64,000 bases of DNA. Origin: Ypsolopha sequella. Lineage: Eukaryota; Arthropoda; Insecta; Lepidoptera; Ypsolophidae. This document shows, one piece after another, positions 48,601-58,874 of the stretch (position 1 is the first letter of the stretch; each line of letters opens with the position of its first letter). A program made the translations under genes and the position numbers. Where the stretch lies: contig OW203984.1 of NCBI GenBank assembly GCA_934047225.1, positions 3,977,201-4,041,200 of the forward strand, written 5' to 3'. The notes under the pieces are model-generated. The model was given only the letters and a program-made list of their open reading frames with translations. It made no database searches and was not told the origin of the DNA.

Positions 48601-51600
48601 TAGATACTTGTACTGTACAGAAACAAAAACAATTATTTGATACTATTCCTATGTTTGAGTCAAAATGTAACAAAGTTATTTCAAAGGATTTTAGTTCGCA
48701 GACTTAGATATTATAATAATATTCATATTAAAAGACAAATTCTACGATTGTTTCAAAGATTTGTACAAATCCGTTCTTTTTTTAACAATCACAATTTTTC
48801 TTACGTCATATTCAGAAAGCACTTCAGGAATATGAAGCAACCTGTTCCTGAGCCAGCTGAACCCTGTGATGGCTGGATACCACACGAAGTAGCTCGTTTC
48901 CTCCTTCAGGAAGTCCAGGACTTGGAACCCGAGTTGGTACGACAACTTGTTCGACCGCATCAGCGCGAAAACGTCATCAACTATCTAGAACATGCAAATG
49001 TTGTCACAAATTAAAACTTTTAATAGAAGGCGTATTATTTCGTGAAAATGTATATTAAAAAAGTATAATTTAACGTTACCTGAGCTCTGTTCATGTAGTG
49101 AATGCTGTTAGGGTTTTCTTTCAAAGCCTTCGCGAGCCTCTCCCAGGTTTGAGGGTCATAGTTCACTCGGTACATTCCTGGAATGTTACCAAATACGACA
49201 TATACCAATGATCACCTTAATCTGTAGATGGATCCGAGCCACGATCTGGACTCCCCTTAATTTATTGCTTTTACGCCCGTGTATCATACTATGTTTTTCA
49301 ATGCATAGTGTGAGGAAATGAAAACAAATATAATCTTGTGAACTTTCAATTATGATTGGCTCAAAAGGATTGTATCCAGAGCCGTTAAACAGTGGAAAAA
49401 AAAGTATAACTTCTATGGTACACAGGAAAGGCTGCAGGTTAGCCAACCATAGCAAACAAATTAAAAAAACAATAATAATAAAGCCCTAGGGCAAAATAAT
49501 CGACTTTCTGTTGGGTTTTGATGCATAAAAAGTGGGCCTTTACGAGCACTTGCATTGAAAACGAATTTATAGTTCCACCAACTTATCTGTTCAGTTGGAT
49601 TAGTGTTTTTCAAACTGTGAGTCGTGACCCCCTGGGGGGTCACAGTTACCATTCTAGTTCAAAATTTTATATTTAACATATAATGTGATGGTTGGATTCG
49701 ATATTTGTAACACAAAAAGTACAAGTAGAAACAGCGGAGGGTAGGAGGTCGCGTAATATTTTTCTATACTAAGGGGGTTGCGCCATGAAAAAGAATGAAA
49801 AGCACTGATTGGACTATTAACCCATCTCTTTCTAACGCAGTAGAAAAGAGTGTTATTAGAAAGAGATGGTGGATGATCCATTGGTGGCACTGTAAATGTC
49901 TCCAACTTTTGGATTAAATGCCTAGTGCCTACAAAAATATAACCTACCATTTTGTTTGATATTGAACACCACCCATTCTTCGTTCGGTTCCTTTTCGATG
50001 TCAAGAGTCCTTTCGGTCATCACTTGCGTGGCTCTTAGGTTGTTCCAGTTGGGGTCATTCTCAGAGGTGAAGGTTAAGGGCAGAGGCCATACCTGGTCTG
50101 AGGATTCCGTTCCAGAAAGGTAGAATCTCTCCTGAAATACACAATATTTTTAAAAAATACAAAAAATAAGTAAGAAATGCCAGGTTTTTGTTAGATTTTC
50201 CGTTTGTGGCATAATTTGAAAACAGTTGAAAGAAAGTAAGAAAGAAAACAGGTTTATTGCCAGAAAAAAGCGTAACAATGAAGTGTACATACATATAAAA
50301 AATTAAAAAGACAAACTTACGAACTAAATTTAAAATAAACAAACTTAAAGAAATATAATTCTTTTTGGCAACAGGTGGCACGCTCAGCTGTGCTGCTAGA
50401 TAATAAAAAACTAACAGCGCTGTTTTTCAGCGTACATCTAAGACAAAAAAATATACAAATTTCTATTGAATAAATTGCAGAAGGCGCATAAATCATAAAA
50501 TTTGGTAGAAAAAGACTTAATGTTAAACATGTTAAGTGCGGTAAAAAATAACAGTTGAGTTAATGGTTACTGGTCTGGTTGGTAAATGGTATGTTAAAGC
50601 AGATTAAGGGGGTATATCGTCAAAATCGACACTTTTTGAAGTTATTTTCTGCTGTTCAAACCAAGTCGTCAGTTAAATAAATAAGTATAACAATTTTGGG
50701 ACCTTTTTCTAGATTCTGGACTATCAAAAACGCGATCGGAGGAATTTCACTCGATAGAAATAATTAATGAAATGAGGTCTAAATTTACACTTTTTTTGAT
50801 ATTCTGACAAATCGGGATAGCATACAGACTTCAAAAATATTTATTAAGATGGGTTTTAACAATACCTAAATTACTGGTTATGGAAATTTCCATAGCTATT
50901 TTAGTTAATTTTGTATTAATTTAAAACCAACTATTTGTCAATTTTCCCCGATTCCGTCCCTCTCGCACTGCGTGTCTTTCCGCTTGGAGTAACGGGGACC
51001 TTTGCACGGACGATATATCACCTTAACGGGTTAACCAAGAGCTAGACGTTACCTGTGTCAAGTGCATAACACCAGTTGCCGTATCGACTTCTACCGTCAA
51101 CAGAGGGTATCCCGGCTCGTGCACCCAGTAGTCCATGAAATCTGTGATGTTCACGTCGGGGAAGGCATCCAACACTCCGTCTTCGGCAACTGCCCTTTCG
51201 AAGCCACGGAAAACGTCTGACGGAAGTGCGTATTCGTACTGCCTAGATAATAAATAGAGTCAATTAAGTAAATATTTATTTTGCTTAGCAAAACTAAAAC
51301 GGAACTGAACTAGCTACGATAGTCGTATGAACCTGGACAGGTTGGTGAAAATCCCTATCGAGTGGGTCTCAATTAGACCAAAAAGACAATATTGGGACAA
51401 TCACCTCTCATTTTTACCGGATGGTCGGAAGCCAAAGAGCTTAAACTAAGAAGATCTTTAATTAGTGGATATATTAATAATTTGAAATATTCCGCTAAAC
51501 ACTCTTACCATGCTATTCAAAATGCAGACTAAAGCACCTCCCACCCTCCCGCATAAAACATGCACAGGCAAAGCAATCACAGTACGAGCAAAAAATAAAG

Positions 51601-54600
51601 CAATTTTAAATAACAAGCAAGAAAACTTATCGACACGTGGTTCGCCTCTAAACGAGGCATCCTCGGGATATATTGTTTTTTTTTTTTGCTGTCGAGCGGT
51701 CGGATGGACAGCACATCCCGAGGATGCCTCGCTTAGAGGCGAAACACGTGTCGATAAGTTTTCTTGCTTATTATTTAAGATTGCTTTATTTTGTGCTCGT
51801 ATACTGCTTGCTTTGCTTGTGCATGTTTTATGCGGGAGGGCGGGCGGTGCTTGAGTCTGCATTTTGAATAGTACGGTAAGAGTGTTTAGCAGAATATTGC
51901 AAATTATTAATACTTGTATATCCACAAATTCATGATACTTCCGCAAAGTAACGCCTTTTTCAATAAATTTTAAGAAGATCTTTGTAAACACCAAAGAATC
52001 ATCTTTCCTTACATGTCCTGTAAGTAGTACTGTAGTGATTTCTTGAAGGTATCTTCTGTCAGGAAATGCTTGAGCATGTTGAGAAAGGTAGCTCCCTTAG
52101 TGTAGCTGATGCCACTGAAGTGTCCGGTGACTTGGGCGGGGCTGTTCACCTCGTGCTCGAGAGCTCTAGTCGCGGCGGAGGAGTCAGCGGACAGGGCGCT
52201 CTGGATGTACATGATGTTGAACTGGTCTTCTAGCTCCATTGTGGGGTCGACCTAGAAGTAAGCTTTACTTAAGGGGCTGCAAAATGCTAAAATTCAGTCC
52301 TGCTTTAAGGCGCTACGGAAAAAAATCGACACTTTAAGAACTTCCATATCTACTTCAGTAAATAATGTATTATTTTGATAAAATAGTATATTATTTTTGG
52401 AATCTTTTTCTAGGGGTCTGTTAAAACAGAAACGCGATTGGAGAAATTCGGCTCGATAGAAATATTTATTGAAATGAGGTCTTTTTCGACACCAATTCTC
52501 CTGGTTTTACAATTTAGAATGACATATGGACTGCAATTATATTTTATTAGATGGGTTTTAACGGTATCTAGGACCTGGTTAAACGAAATTTTGATAGCAA
52601 CTTTAGTACATTTTATACTAATAAAAAACCGACTTTTTGCTACTTTTCCGCGAATCCGTTCCTCTCGCACTGAGGGTTTTTTCGCATATGGAGTAACAGG
52701 GACGCTAAAACTTTTACATATCGCCTTAACGCTTTTGTGTTTTAACTGTCTATCCTGCTCTAATCAGTTGCCGCGCACGCAAAACTTCAGTTGTTTTGAA
52801 ATCGTTGCCACATTAGGACATTAACTATAATTTCTTTGTGTAATAAAGATGGTTCTTTATAGTAAGTATCTGCGTGTGTTGGTTTCGTTTCAATCGGGTT
52901 TGAAATATGAAAACTGAATACCTTTTTTCGTGAAATTCGTACTTTTTAAAAGTAATATATAATAGTAATAAATAAATTGTAATAGTAATAATAGTAAAAG
53001 GAAATTGGAAGTATGTTTATTTATATGTTATTGTGTTATTAATTGAAAAAAACGGCATGTTTTTATCAAATTTTTACCATATACATTGACCGAATTTGAC
53101 GGAACTGATTCTAATGCAAAACTGATGTTTAGCATAGTGGAGCCCCTTAAGAGGATCGGCAAGTTTAAATACTATACATCCTCACGACATGAATCCTTGA
53201 GGAGTATCAGAGGCAAACTGTGGTCACACTCGTACACCCACGTTTCGCTAAAATTTATTACACCGTACTTCGGGCACAAATATGTACCCAAAGCTAAACG
53301 TGCGTTCCGAAACACGCAGACCAAAAACGGGATTTGAACCCACGACCTCTAGACATGAGCATTGGAATGCTTGTTGGGATCCATCTGTCAATGATACGTC
53401 TGCGCAATAGAACTAGACCCTTTTCATATTCCGTTTTCCAAATACTCGTAAGTATAAATCGTCTCTTAGTATAATGTTATTTATCTTACTATAGTTTGTG
53501 TTGTATACAAGTTGTTGAAAAAAGTTGCGGAAGCCGGAAACTGGTGAAAGTACTCCTCTATACAAACAACTATCCGTGAAAAAAATCAAGAAACCATGAA
53601 TAAAAAATTTGTGTTTACATACATTTTGGTCTGGTAGCTATAATTTTTTCTACGGAATTTAGCGATTTCGGTGTTTCCTTCCATAGTAAAAGTTGTTTAT
53701 ATAGACGAGTACTATAACACCTGTATAGTGATAAAGTAAAACGTATAAATCTAAACGTACTCGACCCGCAATAGAACTTCCGCTGTTTCTTATCTTATAA
53801 AATCGAGTAATAGATTCACTTGGACGAAGTCATGCCGGCTAAACATGGACATAACTGACAAGAACCGGAAAAAAACAAAACTGCCCTTCTGTCTACACTC
53901 AGTATGTACATTGAGTAAGAATCAGAATATCTGTACCGCATTCATAGCAAAGTATTCGAAGTAGCTAGCGTATCCCTCGTTGATCCAGACATTGTCCCAC
54001 CAGCGAGCCGTCACCAGGTTGCCGAACCACTTGTGTGCGAGCTCATGAGAGGTGATCGTGCCAATATACATCTTGTCTGCAGCATTTGTCTCACCCTCCT
54101 CATAAAGTAGACGCAGCTCCCTGAAAAGAGATATAACAGAGTTTGTAATTCCTGCTGTGTCATTAGAACTGGTTTAAATATCCCTAGATGCTCCACACAT
54201 GTTGTCACTACATATAATATCCCTAGGGATGTGTCAGAGGTGTTTTCTGACTATGGACTGTTACTGGATCAGTCGTACACACCCTTTTCACCGTCAATTT
54301 TTACGTCCAAACGTGGCTGAGGGTGAGCCTAATCACGGTACTTCGATCACAAATACACGCTTCTTAAGACATGCAGGTTTACTTCACATAGTTAAGGTTC
54401 AGCTAATGGTAGTTTAAATGTACAAATAATTTGTACATAAATTCCTAAAACCCCATTGGTGAATGCACGACTAGGAGGACTCGAACCTGCGACTCGAGAT
54501 TAAGAAACTGGAGTTCCACTGACTGAGCTACAGCCGCTAATTTTGGAGTGGTTTCAATAGCCCGTCCTAAAACCACAATGCGACAAATGAATTTTTGGGC

Positions 54601-56902
54601 CATAAGAATATCTTTATATTTTCTGCAAAAAGTTCATCTGTCAAAGATTAATTATATAGGTATATATCTATGAGGTGTATAAAAAAGGAGCCATATGTTA
54701 GTAAATCTGTTACCTGTAAGTGACCAATCCCCAGTTCTCAGTGGCACCAGAAGCCCAAAAAGGCGATGCAATCTGATCGTTCTTCATTTGCTCTCCCATC
54801 GAGTAATAAGGGAAACCCAAGTACTCTTCCAACCACTGTGTCAACGGTGGTCCAACCTCCAAGGCATATTCACCCTGGCCTCGAGCAGTTGGCCTGGCTA
54901 AGATACGGTAAGATCGTTCATTGTCATTGTTGTCTGCGATGACTTCGAATCCGTCGCTGATGTGGAAGGTTACCAAGTACGCTGACATTCTCGGTGTGGT
55001 ATGGAAAACTTCTTGCATTCTATCAGTACCCAATCTGTTAAAGGTAAAGTCTTTAAGGTTGAGCTAATACTTAATTATAGTAAACAAAAGATGTAGTACA
55101 AAATATTAAGGAAAAATATGTTTACACCTTTTTCTCTAATGAAATCGTTAATTCATCAAATATTAAATATTTTATTAGAAAACAATGGACTAGAAGATAT
55201 CTAAATACCAAAAACGGCCCTCACAGTGCCCTTAAACAAGCTGATGATTGTGATGATGATCGAGAAGAACTTACGGAGTAGCAGAAAGCAGTCGCATGTT
55301 AGAGAACGTCTCAGTATAATTGATTGGCCTGTTGATGACGATGTTGAATGTGGATTTAAACCCTGGCTCGTCGAAGCTCGGGAACGCCTGACGGGAATGG
55401 GTTGGTTGCAAATGCGTTGCTGCATACCAACTGCAATAACACGATTTGTCAATTTGTGATAAACTACGACCCCAAGACGAAGATACACATACAATATTTA
55501 GATAATAATTTGATAACTCCTGATTTTAGGCATACAGATCAAAGTCAAATAGAAATCAAATATGCAACTTGACACATTTTAAACACATAAGGGCAAAAAG
55601 TTTTCACAAAATCAGATTCAGACAACACTGTATTGCTCAATGAATATTATAAAACTTACTGATTGACACCATTTTCGTCTACATAGTTTCCCCGGAACAC
55701 GCCCCTAGACAATGGTGTCTCGTTCATATGACCCAAGTATGCGATTCTTATGAAATAGTTCTGCCCATTCACCAGCGAAACTCCGTCAGCCAGATTTATC
55801 TTCAAGAACTGGTACTCTCGGATACGTTCGAACGGTGCAGATGCGTTTACGTTAACTGGCAGTCCATTCAAGTCAAATACTGATACGCCAAGAATTTGGA
55901 TCACGTTTTCTTGGACAATCAGTTCTGAGATGCCTTCTTCTTTAGCCTAAAAAGAATAATAAGAAATTATTTGAATATTCGAAGGCAAATATTCCCAAAA
56001 TGAGATGACCTTTCTCAATCCGTTTATCTAACTGCAAATTTTATTTGAAGAAATATCAAAACTTAGACAACTATATCGGAGATTGCTTGATATACCAAAA
56101 TCCTTGCTGAAATAAAACCATAACATCAACAACTCACTGGCGTGAATGCCGTAAAGCAATGCAGGCAAAGCAGGCAAGTATGTTAAGAATATTATATCTT
56201 GCATGTTAGATATTATCTCCATTTACATAACCCGTATTGTGAGAGATGGTATACGTAGTCATTTGAACCTCCATCCATCCATCAGCCTAGTTCGTCCACT
56301 GCTTTTCAGGACTTTGCCACTCCTGGCAGTGATCCTGGAAGAATTGCCCATACTCACACACGCTAGGCAGGCGGGTTGGTGAGCGTGGTGCCGGAACCCT
56401 CGCACCAGTGACGCCGCTGCCCATCACCAGTCTGTTCCATATAAAGCCCGGCTATTAGGGATGGATATACCGCCATCTATCGGTCCCAGGCATGGTGGGC
56501 CTCTTGGTTATTTGCCTGTGAGCTGTCCTCTTACTCTCCCCCGAATTACTTCGAGGGGGTCTCCAAGTAAGACGGTGGTACCTCTACAGTCGAGCCCAGC
56601 ATCAGCTCTACCACCTGTATGATTTGAACCTCATTTTGTACTAAAATGATAAAGTTTCTACTTACTGTAACAGTTATTGTCACGATACCATCGAAGGAGA
56701 ATGCAGGCTTGTCTTCAAAAGCTTCAAAGTAGGGTGTAATTTCTACATCATAGTGAACTGGATCTAGGGTTTCAGGCAGCCGGTAGCTGAGGTCACTGTT
56801 ATCATTCCTCCAGGCATCACTGAAGTCCTCATCGATTGGGAACTCAGATCTGACGAGCGCTAGGAGCACTGGCAGAATTGCCAGATTCAGAATACTGGCC
56901 AT
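39410..56902 (-). CDS. Aminopeptidase N paralogue (gene B), complete, 15 coding exons
   Basis: GPI-anchored M1 zinc aminopeptidase. Coding exons: 56902-56666, 55946-55660, 55430-55275, 55034-54714, 54120-53937, 52251-52013, 51242-51053, 50131-49948, 49177-49080, 48984-48805, 48080-47896, 44272-44105, 41845-41705, 40658-40589, 39613-39410. They total 2844 nt, or 947 residues plus TAA, the usual length for lepidopteran APNs, with consistent phases and GT/AG borders. Signal peptide at residues 1 to about 19; GATEN at 323-327 in place of GAMEN; HELAH at 359-363 with Glu382 as third zinc ligand; Tyr445 as transition-state Tyr; YRVNYD motif; C-terminal hydrophobic GPI-addition tail. It lies between gene C (upstream) and gene A (downstream). 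The Met to Thr change in GAMEN is the one odd feature of the active site. APN class not assigned. Confidence 0.95.
39690..40200 (-). mobile_element. LINE-related C-terminal fragment in the last intron of gene B
   Basis: The minus strand reads DRAQSRVFLVDITIPHGENL, VKAETEKRRKYLDLAHEVTD and MWGVASTEIIPVVLSANGLI, then after a frameshift a GDAEGGSARYCSHRSPVSL-type end. Flanked by (ATT)n at 40185-40206. I know this block from many insect LINE copies. Not part of the APN. Confidence 0.6.
40670..41590. other. Gene B intron, nothing clear
   Basis: Intron between exons 41705 and 40658. AT-rich; a SINE-type piece begins at about 41597 (GTCACGACATGAATCGCCGA). No exon or intact element seen. Confidence 0.3.
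42343..42766. mobile_element. TTAA-flanked MITE, family T1 (copy 4), nested in a Helitron
   Basis: TTAA at 42343-42346 and 42763-42766. It shares its right TTAA with MITE T2 copy 3, so one went into the flank of the other. Both interrupt the Helitron 42073-43326. Confidence 0.8.
42763..43257. mobile_element. TTAA-flanked MITE, family T2 (copy 3)
   Basis: Starts on the same TTAA (42763-42766) that ends MITE T1 copy 4 and ends at TTAA 43254-43257. Both sit inside the Helitron 42073-43326. Internal sequence closely follows 2263-2881. Confidence 0.7.
43330..44100. other. Gene B intron, mostly unrecognised
   Basis: A LINE-like end motif (GACTGGAAGAAATGTCGTTG) at 43512 and a (GTGA)n run near 43870. 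Otherwise nothing. Confidence 0.3.
44627..44715. promoter_or_regulatory. Two CTCF-like motifs (CACTAGATGGC)
   Basis: CACTAGATGGCGCTGC at 44627 and CACTAGATGGCACTGC at 44698, about 71 bp apart with similar flanks, so they may be a local duplication. They fit the CTCF consensus well, but the same word is common in moth repeats. Similar words, inverted, at 28681 and 28751, and a weaker one at 46744. Confidence 0.3.
45832..46990. repeat. Intron block shared with gene A, interrupted twice
   Basis: Counterpart of 12330-12775 in the gene B intron between exons 47896 and 44272. It is interrupted by MITE T1 copy 5 (45892-46170) and by an insertion of about 460 bp after 46502; the block resumes near 46966 with CCGAATTCGTGCAA and CCTAAACTATA. 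Confidence 0.6.
45892..46170. mobile_element. TTAA-flanked MITE, family T1 (copy 5), internally deleted
   Basis: TTAA at 45892-45895 and 46167-46170; about 140 bp shorter than the other copies. The uninterrupted sequence survives in gene A near 12390-12415, giving an empty site. Confidence 0.82.
47163..47335. mobile_element. Palindromic MITE in a gene B intron
   Basis: CTGGATGGGGTGTCTATCAT / inverse CTGGACAGGGTGCCTATCGT, then CAAAAACATAGATA in both arms; about 35 nt of terminal repeat. Confidence 0.72.
47715..47767. repeat. Hairpin, 53 bp
   Basis: CTTTATGAAATAG...ATACGATT and inverse around TTTCT. Confidence 0.7.
48095..48338. mobile_element. Palindromic MITE 14 nt from a gene B acceptor
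   Basis: ATATATAAGGTCTTTCAATT in both arms, then AAATGGAAAGTAATTTAGG. Only bases 48081-48094 (including the AG) separate it from the exon starting at 48080, so the branch site probably lies inside the element. Confidence 0.75.
49258..49562. repeat. Interspersed repeat R, copy 2
   Basis: Same sequence and orientation as 13430-13735. It ends about 80 nt upstream of the gene B exon that starts at 49177, in a different intron from copy 1, so it moved and was not simply inherited with the gene. Confidence 0.65.
50225..50480 (-). repeat. LINE 3' end, minus strand
   Basis: Starts with TTTATTGCC after a run of AAGAAAG and includes on the minus strand GCTGAAAAACAGCGCTGTTA and CAGCACAGCTGAGCGTGCC. 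UTR only, in the intron upstream of gene B exon 50131. Confidence 0.45.
50604..51026. mobile_element. TTAA-flanked MITE, diverged T1 relative (copy 6)
   Basis: TTAAGGGGGTATATCGTC at the left and GACGATATATCACCTTAA at the right, so about 14 nt of near-perfect terminal repeat. It contains CCGTCCCTCTCGCACTGCGT, the inverse of part of T1. Its end is 26 nt from the gene B donor at 51053. Confidence 0.72.
51462..51930. repeat. Large inverted repeat, about 470 bp
   Basis: Two arms of about 210 nt at roughly 90% identity (ATGCAGACTAAAGCACCTCC; AAAACTTATCGACACGTG; GAGGCATCCTCGGG) around a T-rich centre. Each arm opens the same short frame on opposite strands, so long ORFs appear on both. Lies in the gene B intron between exons 52013 and 51242. 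Probably a MITE. Confidence 0.8.
52305..52729. mobile_element. TTAA-flanked MITE, diverged T1 relative (copy 7)
   Basis: TTAAGGCGCTACGGAAAAAA at the left, ACATATCGCCTTAA at the right; similar in length and interior to copy 6. It begins 53 nt upstream of the gene B exon that starts at 52251. Confidence 0.7.
52850..53165. other. Gene B intron, nothing recognised
   Basis: AT-rich with (TAATAG)n-like runs at 52960-52995. Confidence 0.3.
53170..53365 (-). mobile_element. SINE fragment
   Basis: Shares ATCCTCACGACATGAATCC, GTACTTCGGGCACAAAT and a B-box tail (inverse of GGTTCAAATCC) with the SINE at 54203-54538. The A-box end is decayed. Confidence 0.55.
53937..54120 (-). CDS. Gene B exon with the zinc-binding HEXXH motif
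   Basis: It encodes TITSHELAHKWFGNLVT and WINEGYASYFEYF, giving both His, the catalytic Glu and the distal Glu ligand. The donor is GCG|GTACAG, weaker than consensus; it gives the same phase (0) as the matching exon of gene A, and the next exon begins VDPTMELEDQ. Confidence 0.92.
54203..54538 (-). mobile_element. tRNA-derived SINE, nearly full length
   Basis: On the minus strand it starts GCGGCTGTAGCTCAGTCAGT (A box, 54517-54533) and has B box GGTTCGAGTCC (54477-54487), then a body ending in ...TCTGACACATCCC and GTAGTGACAAC. Fragments of the same family at 340-400, 715-790, 9128-9160, 41597-41660, 44290-44350, 48350-48510, 62685-62905 and 63815-63885. In the gene B intron between exons 54714 and 54120. 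Confidence 0.72.
54714..55034 (-). CDS. Gene B exon with a GATEN (variant GAMEN) motif
   Basis: It encodes MQEVFHTTPRMSAYLVTFHI through GATENWGLVTYR. The codon at the Met position reads ACT (Thr). The flanking Gly, Ala, Glu, Asn and Trp are all kept, and the frame is open across both splice sites, so this looks like a real substitution and not a sequencing break. Confidence 0.94.
56270..56622 (-). repeat. Interspersed repeat in gene B coding intron 1 (second copy of 395-672)
   Basis: Longer copy of the repeat at 395-672, with a CATC-rich end at 56272-56284. It fills most of the intron between the first two coding exons of gene B and leaves about 45 nt to the donor at 56666. Confidence 0.55.
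56666..56902 (-). CDS. Gene B coding exon 1: signal peptide
   Basis: The ATG at 56902-56900 follows an acceptor (TTTGTTATAG, ending at 56907) by 4 nt. The protein starts MASILNLAILPVLLALVRSE, a hydrophobic secretion signal, then YRLPETLDPVHYDVEITPYF, the normal APN start. The exon ends at GTTACA|GTAAGT in phase 0, where gene A has no intron. An upstream in-frame ATG exists (ORF start 56989) but the signal peptide and the acceptor favour 56902. Confidence 0.92.
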
Positions 56903-57049
56903 GAGGCTATAACAAACAACAGTTGTTGTACCACACTTGTTCCCAGTGGGGTAGGCAGACACTATCAGATATACATATGCAACAGTCACAGGATAGCTAT
57001 TCCAGAAAAGAGAACAGAATTTTAAAGTGACTCATTTTCGGTACACGCT

Positions 57050-57500
57050 GCAAGACTCTGGAATCGCTTACCACTGTCAATTCAGGCATTGAAAAGTACA
57101 AATCACTTTAAAATAAAAGAGAAACGATTTTTCTCAACAGAGTACCCATCTTAGAAATCAAATATCCAACATTATTATAATGTTTGTATGTTTTATTATT
57201 TATATATGTATGTGTATATTTTATAATTACGTATTCATTTATTTCAGTATGTTCATGTATTTTTTTATGTAAGTTTATGTCTTAGATACTTAGGTTTATA
57301 TTTTAATTCACCCTATTATTTTCGGATTAGTATTTACACCTTCACATGTTATTTTGTTCATCTTTCTGTTAGCTACTAAGGGTTGCCTGGAAGATATTGC
57401 TATTAGCAATAAGTGCCGCCCTTGTACAATATGTTTAATTGTTTTTTTGTCTTGAGGTTATTTGTATAAATTTGCAAAAAGTGTTATAAATAAATAAAAA
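57050..57500 (+). mobile_element. LINE ORF2 C-terminus and 3' UTR
   Basis: Reads ARLWNRLPLSIQALKSTNHF then KIKEKRFF, then a 3' UTR with GGTTGCCTGGAAGATATTGC and TAGCAATAAGTGCCGCCC and an A-rich end with AATAAA. Lies between the non-coding and first coding exons of gene B, on the opposite strand. Confidence 0.65.
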
Positions 57501-57645
57501 AATAAAATACAATTCTTTAAGATCTTGGCACACTTTTTTCCCTTCATCGATATTATTTAAACAACTGATTCGCATAAAAGTGGTATACGTGACGTGATCT
57601 TAAGTGTTAAGGTAAACTTAGACCTTAAAGGTTCTAAATGCTTAC

Positions 57646-57700
57646 CTGAAGAGTATTTGCTCTCACTAATCGACACACGAAGTGACGACTTTAGCGTCAA
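57646..57700 (-). other. Probable non-coding first exon of gene B
   Basis: It ends at the donor CTCTTCAG|GTAAGC on the minus strand, about 740 nt before the acceptor next to the start codon. The 5' limit is a guess below the GATA cluster. Confidence 0.5.
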
Positions 57701-57745
57701 ACGGATTCAATTTGTTATCATACCTTTTAATTATCGTTATCATCA
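57701..57745 (-). promoter_or_regulatory. Putative gene B promoter with three GATA motifs
   Basis: TTATC cores at 57715-57719, 57731-57735 and 57737-57741 (GATAA on the gene strand) lie within 30 bp, directly upstream of the presumed first exon. This mirrors the gene A promoter. No clear TATA box was seen. Confidence 0.4.
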
Positions 57746-57759
57746 TCAATTAAATTAAA

Positions 57760-58600
57760 TTACCCATATCAGATTAGGGATACGAATTTGGGATTATGGT
57801 TGGTGTTTTTCATATCAGGTTGATAAATAAATGTTAAATAAAACATTTATTGAGCATAATAGTGCCGATTCTTATCTAATAACGATAAGTAAGTCAAAGT
57901 GAATAGCAAATTTTACTTTCCAATAAAACGAAGTTAGTAATTAAGCTGGTTCGTACAAATTTGTCATTTTACGTCAAATTCTTCTCAAAGTTATTAAAAC
58001 TATTACATTTTTGATAAAAAGAGATATCAAAGTTGTACTCCTAAAAGAACTCTAAAGAAAGTTGGTACAAGATTCAAGACCTGAGTACAAAACTTTGGTA
58101 TTAGAAATTAAAAAATAATCAATTTCTAATTAAATAAAAAAACATTTTTATTAATTCCATTCATATTTATTAAATTCTTTAAACAAATCAGTCACGTTAA
58201 TCAAGACCTACGCCCTCATTAAAAATATTTTAGACACAGAAAACTCTGTCGCTTTTGATAACCAAAATAAAATAAAGATATTGGATATATATATCTGTAT
58301 TGTTAAATATAATATATTACAGTATTACATTCGTACAATATTATTACGTATAGTCGTTTATATACAAGAAAAACGATCATTTAGGTTTAATATTTTGACA
58401 ATTCGGTTTCACTTTGAGATTTAACATATACAAACGTAATATACACAGGCCTGTCACCCAGAGGGGTAGGCAAAGACCACAAATTTTCATCTGCTACTAT
58501 CCTGACACACCTCTTTCGCCGCTTCCACATCCATCAACCTTATCATGCATGCATGTGTATACAAGAGATTAAAATTACAAATAAATAAATTGATAAACAG
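57760..58600. other. Intergenic spacer between genes C and B
   Basis: AT-rich; further GATAA-type words near 57880-57895. A repeat piece with CTGTCACCCAGAGGGGTAGG is at 58445-58550, with one unit like the tandem array of 17690-18045. No gene seen. Confidence 0.35.
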
Positions 58601-58625
58601 CACTAATCACAAATGAAAGGTAGCA

Positions 58626-58631
58626 TTTATT
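58626..58631 (-). terminator. Putative poly(A) signal of gene C
   Basis: AATAAA on the minus strand 40 nt after the stop codon of gene C, about 0.9 kb before the presumed start of gene B. Confidence 0.5.
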
Positions 58632-58670
58632 GCGCATATTTAGCAATCCTTCCAATTGGACACCATCATG

Positions 58671-58874
58671 TTACGCCATCATAGCAACAACAGTGACCAG
58701 GATGACGGCAATGGCTGATGCAGCGAGCTGGCCGGCTCCGCCCCTAGCTGCTTCGACGATGGTACCGGCGTTGGCGGTGCCCCACGCCATGTTGGTCCTC
58801 GCTGAGGTGATAGCGTTGATACCTGTCGCGAACTGACTAGAGCCGCTCTGGGTCGTATGGAGCCAGTTCTCGTA
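58671..58874 (-). CDS. Gene C terminal exon with GPI-anchor signal
   Basis: The acceptor is CCATCGCAG and the first residues are YENWLHTTQSG. The exon includes ITSARTNMAWGTANAG, comparable to VNSARASMDWGTTRAQ in gene B, then the hydrophobic tail and TAA at 58673-58671. Confidence 0.92.
   Translation of the reverse strand, partial: YENWLHTTQSGSSQFATGINAITSARTNMAWGTANAGTIVEAARGGAGQLAASAIAVILVTVVAMMA

Noticed and set aside
51458..51994. 178-residue ORF on the minus strand, longest non-APN, non-RT frame in its area
   Set aside because: It lies in a palindrome inside a gene B intron, and its mirror frame on the other strand encodes the same start. Differences between the arms are mostly amino-acid-changing, so no selection for protein is seen.
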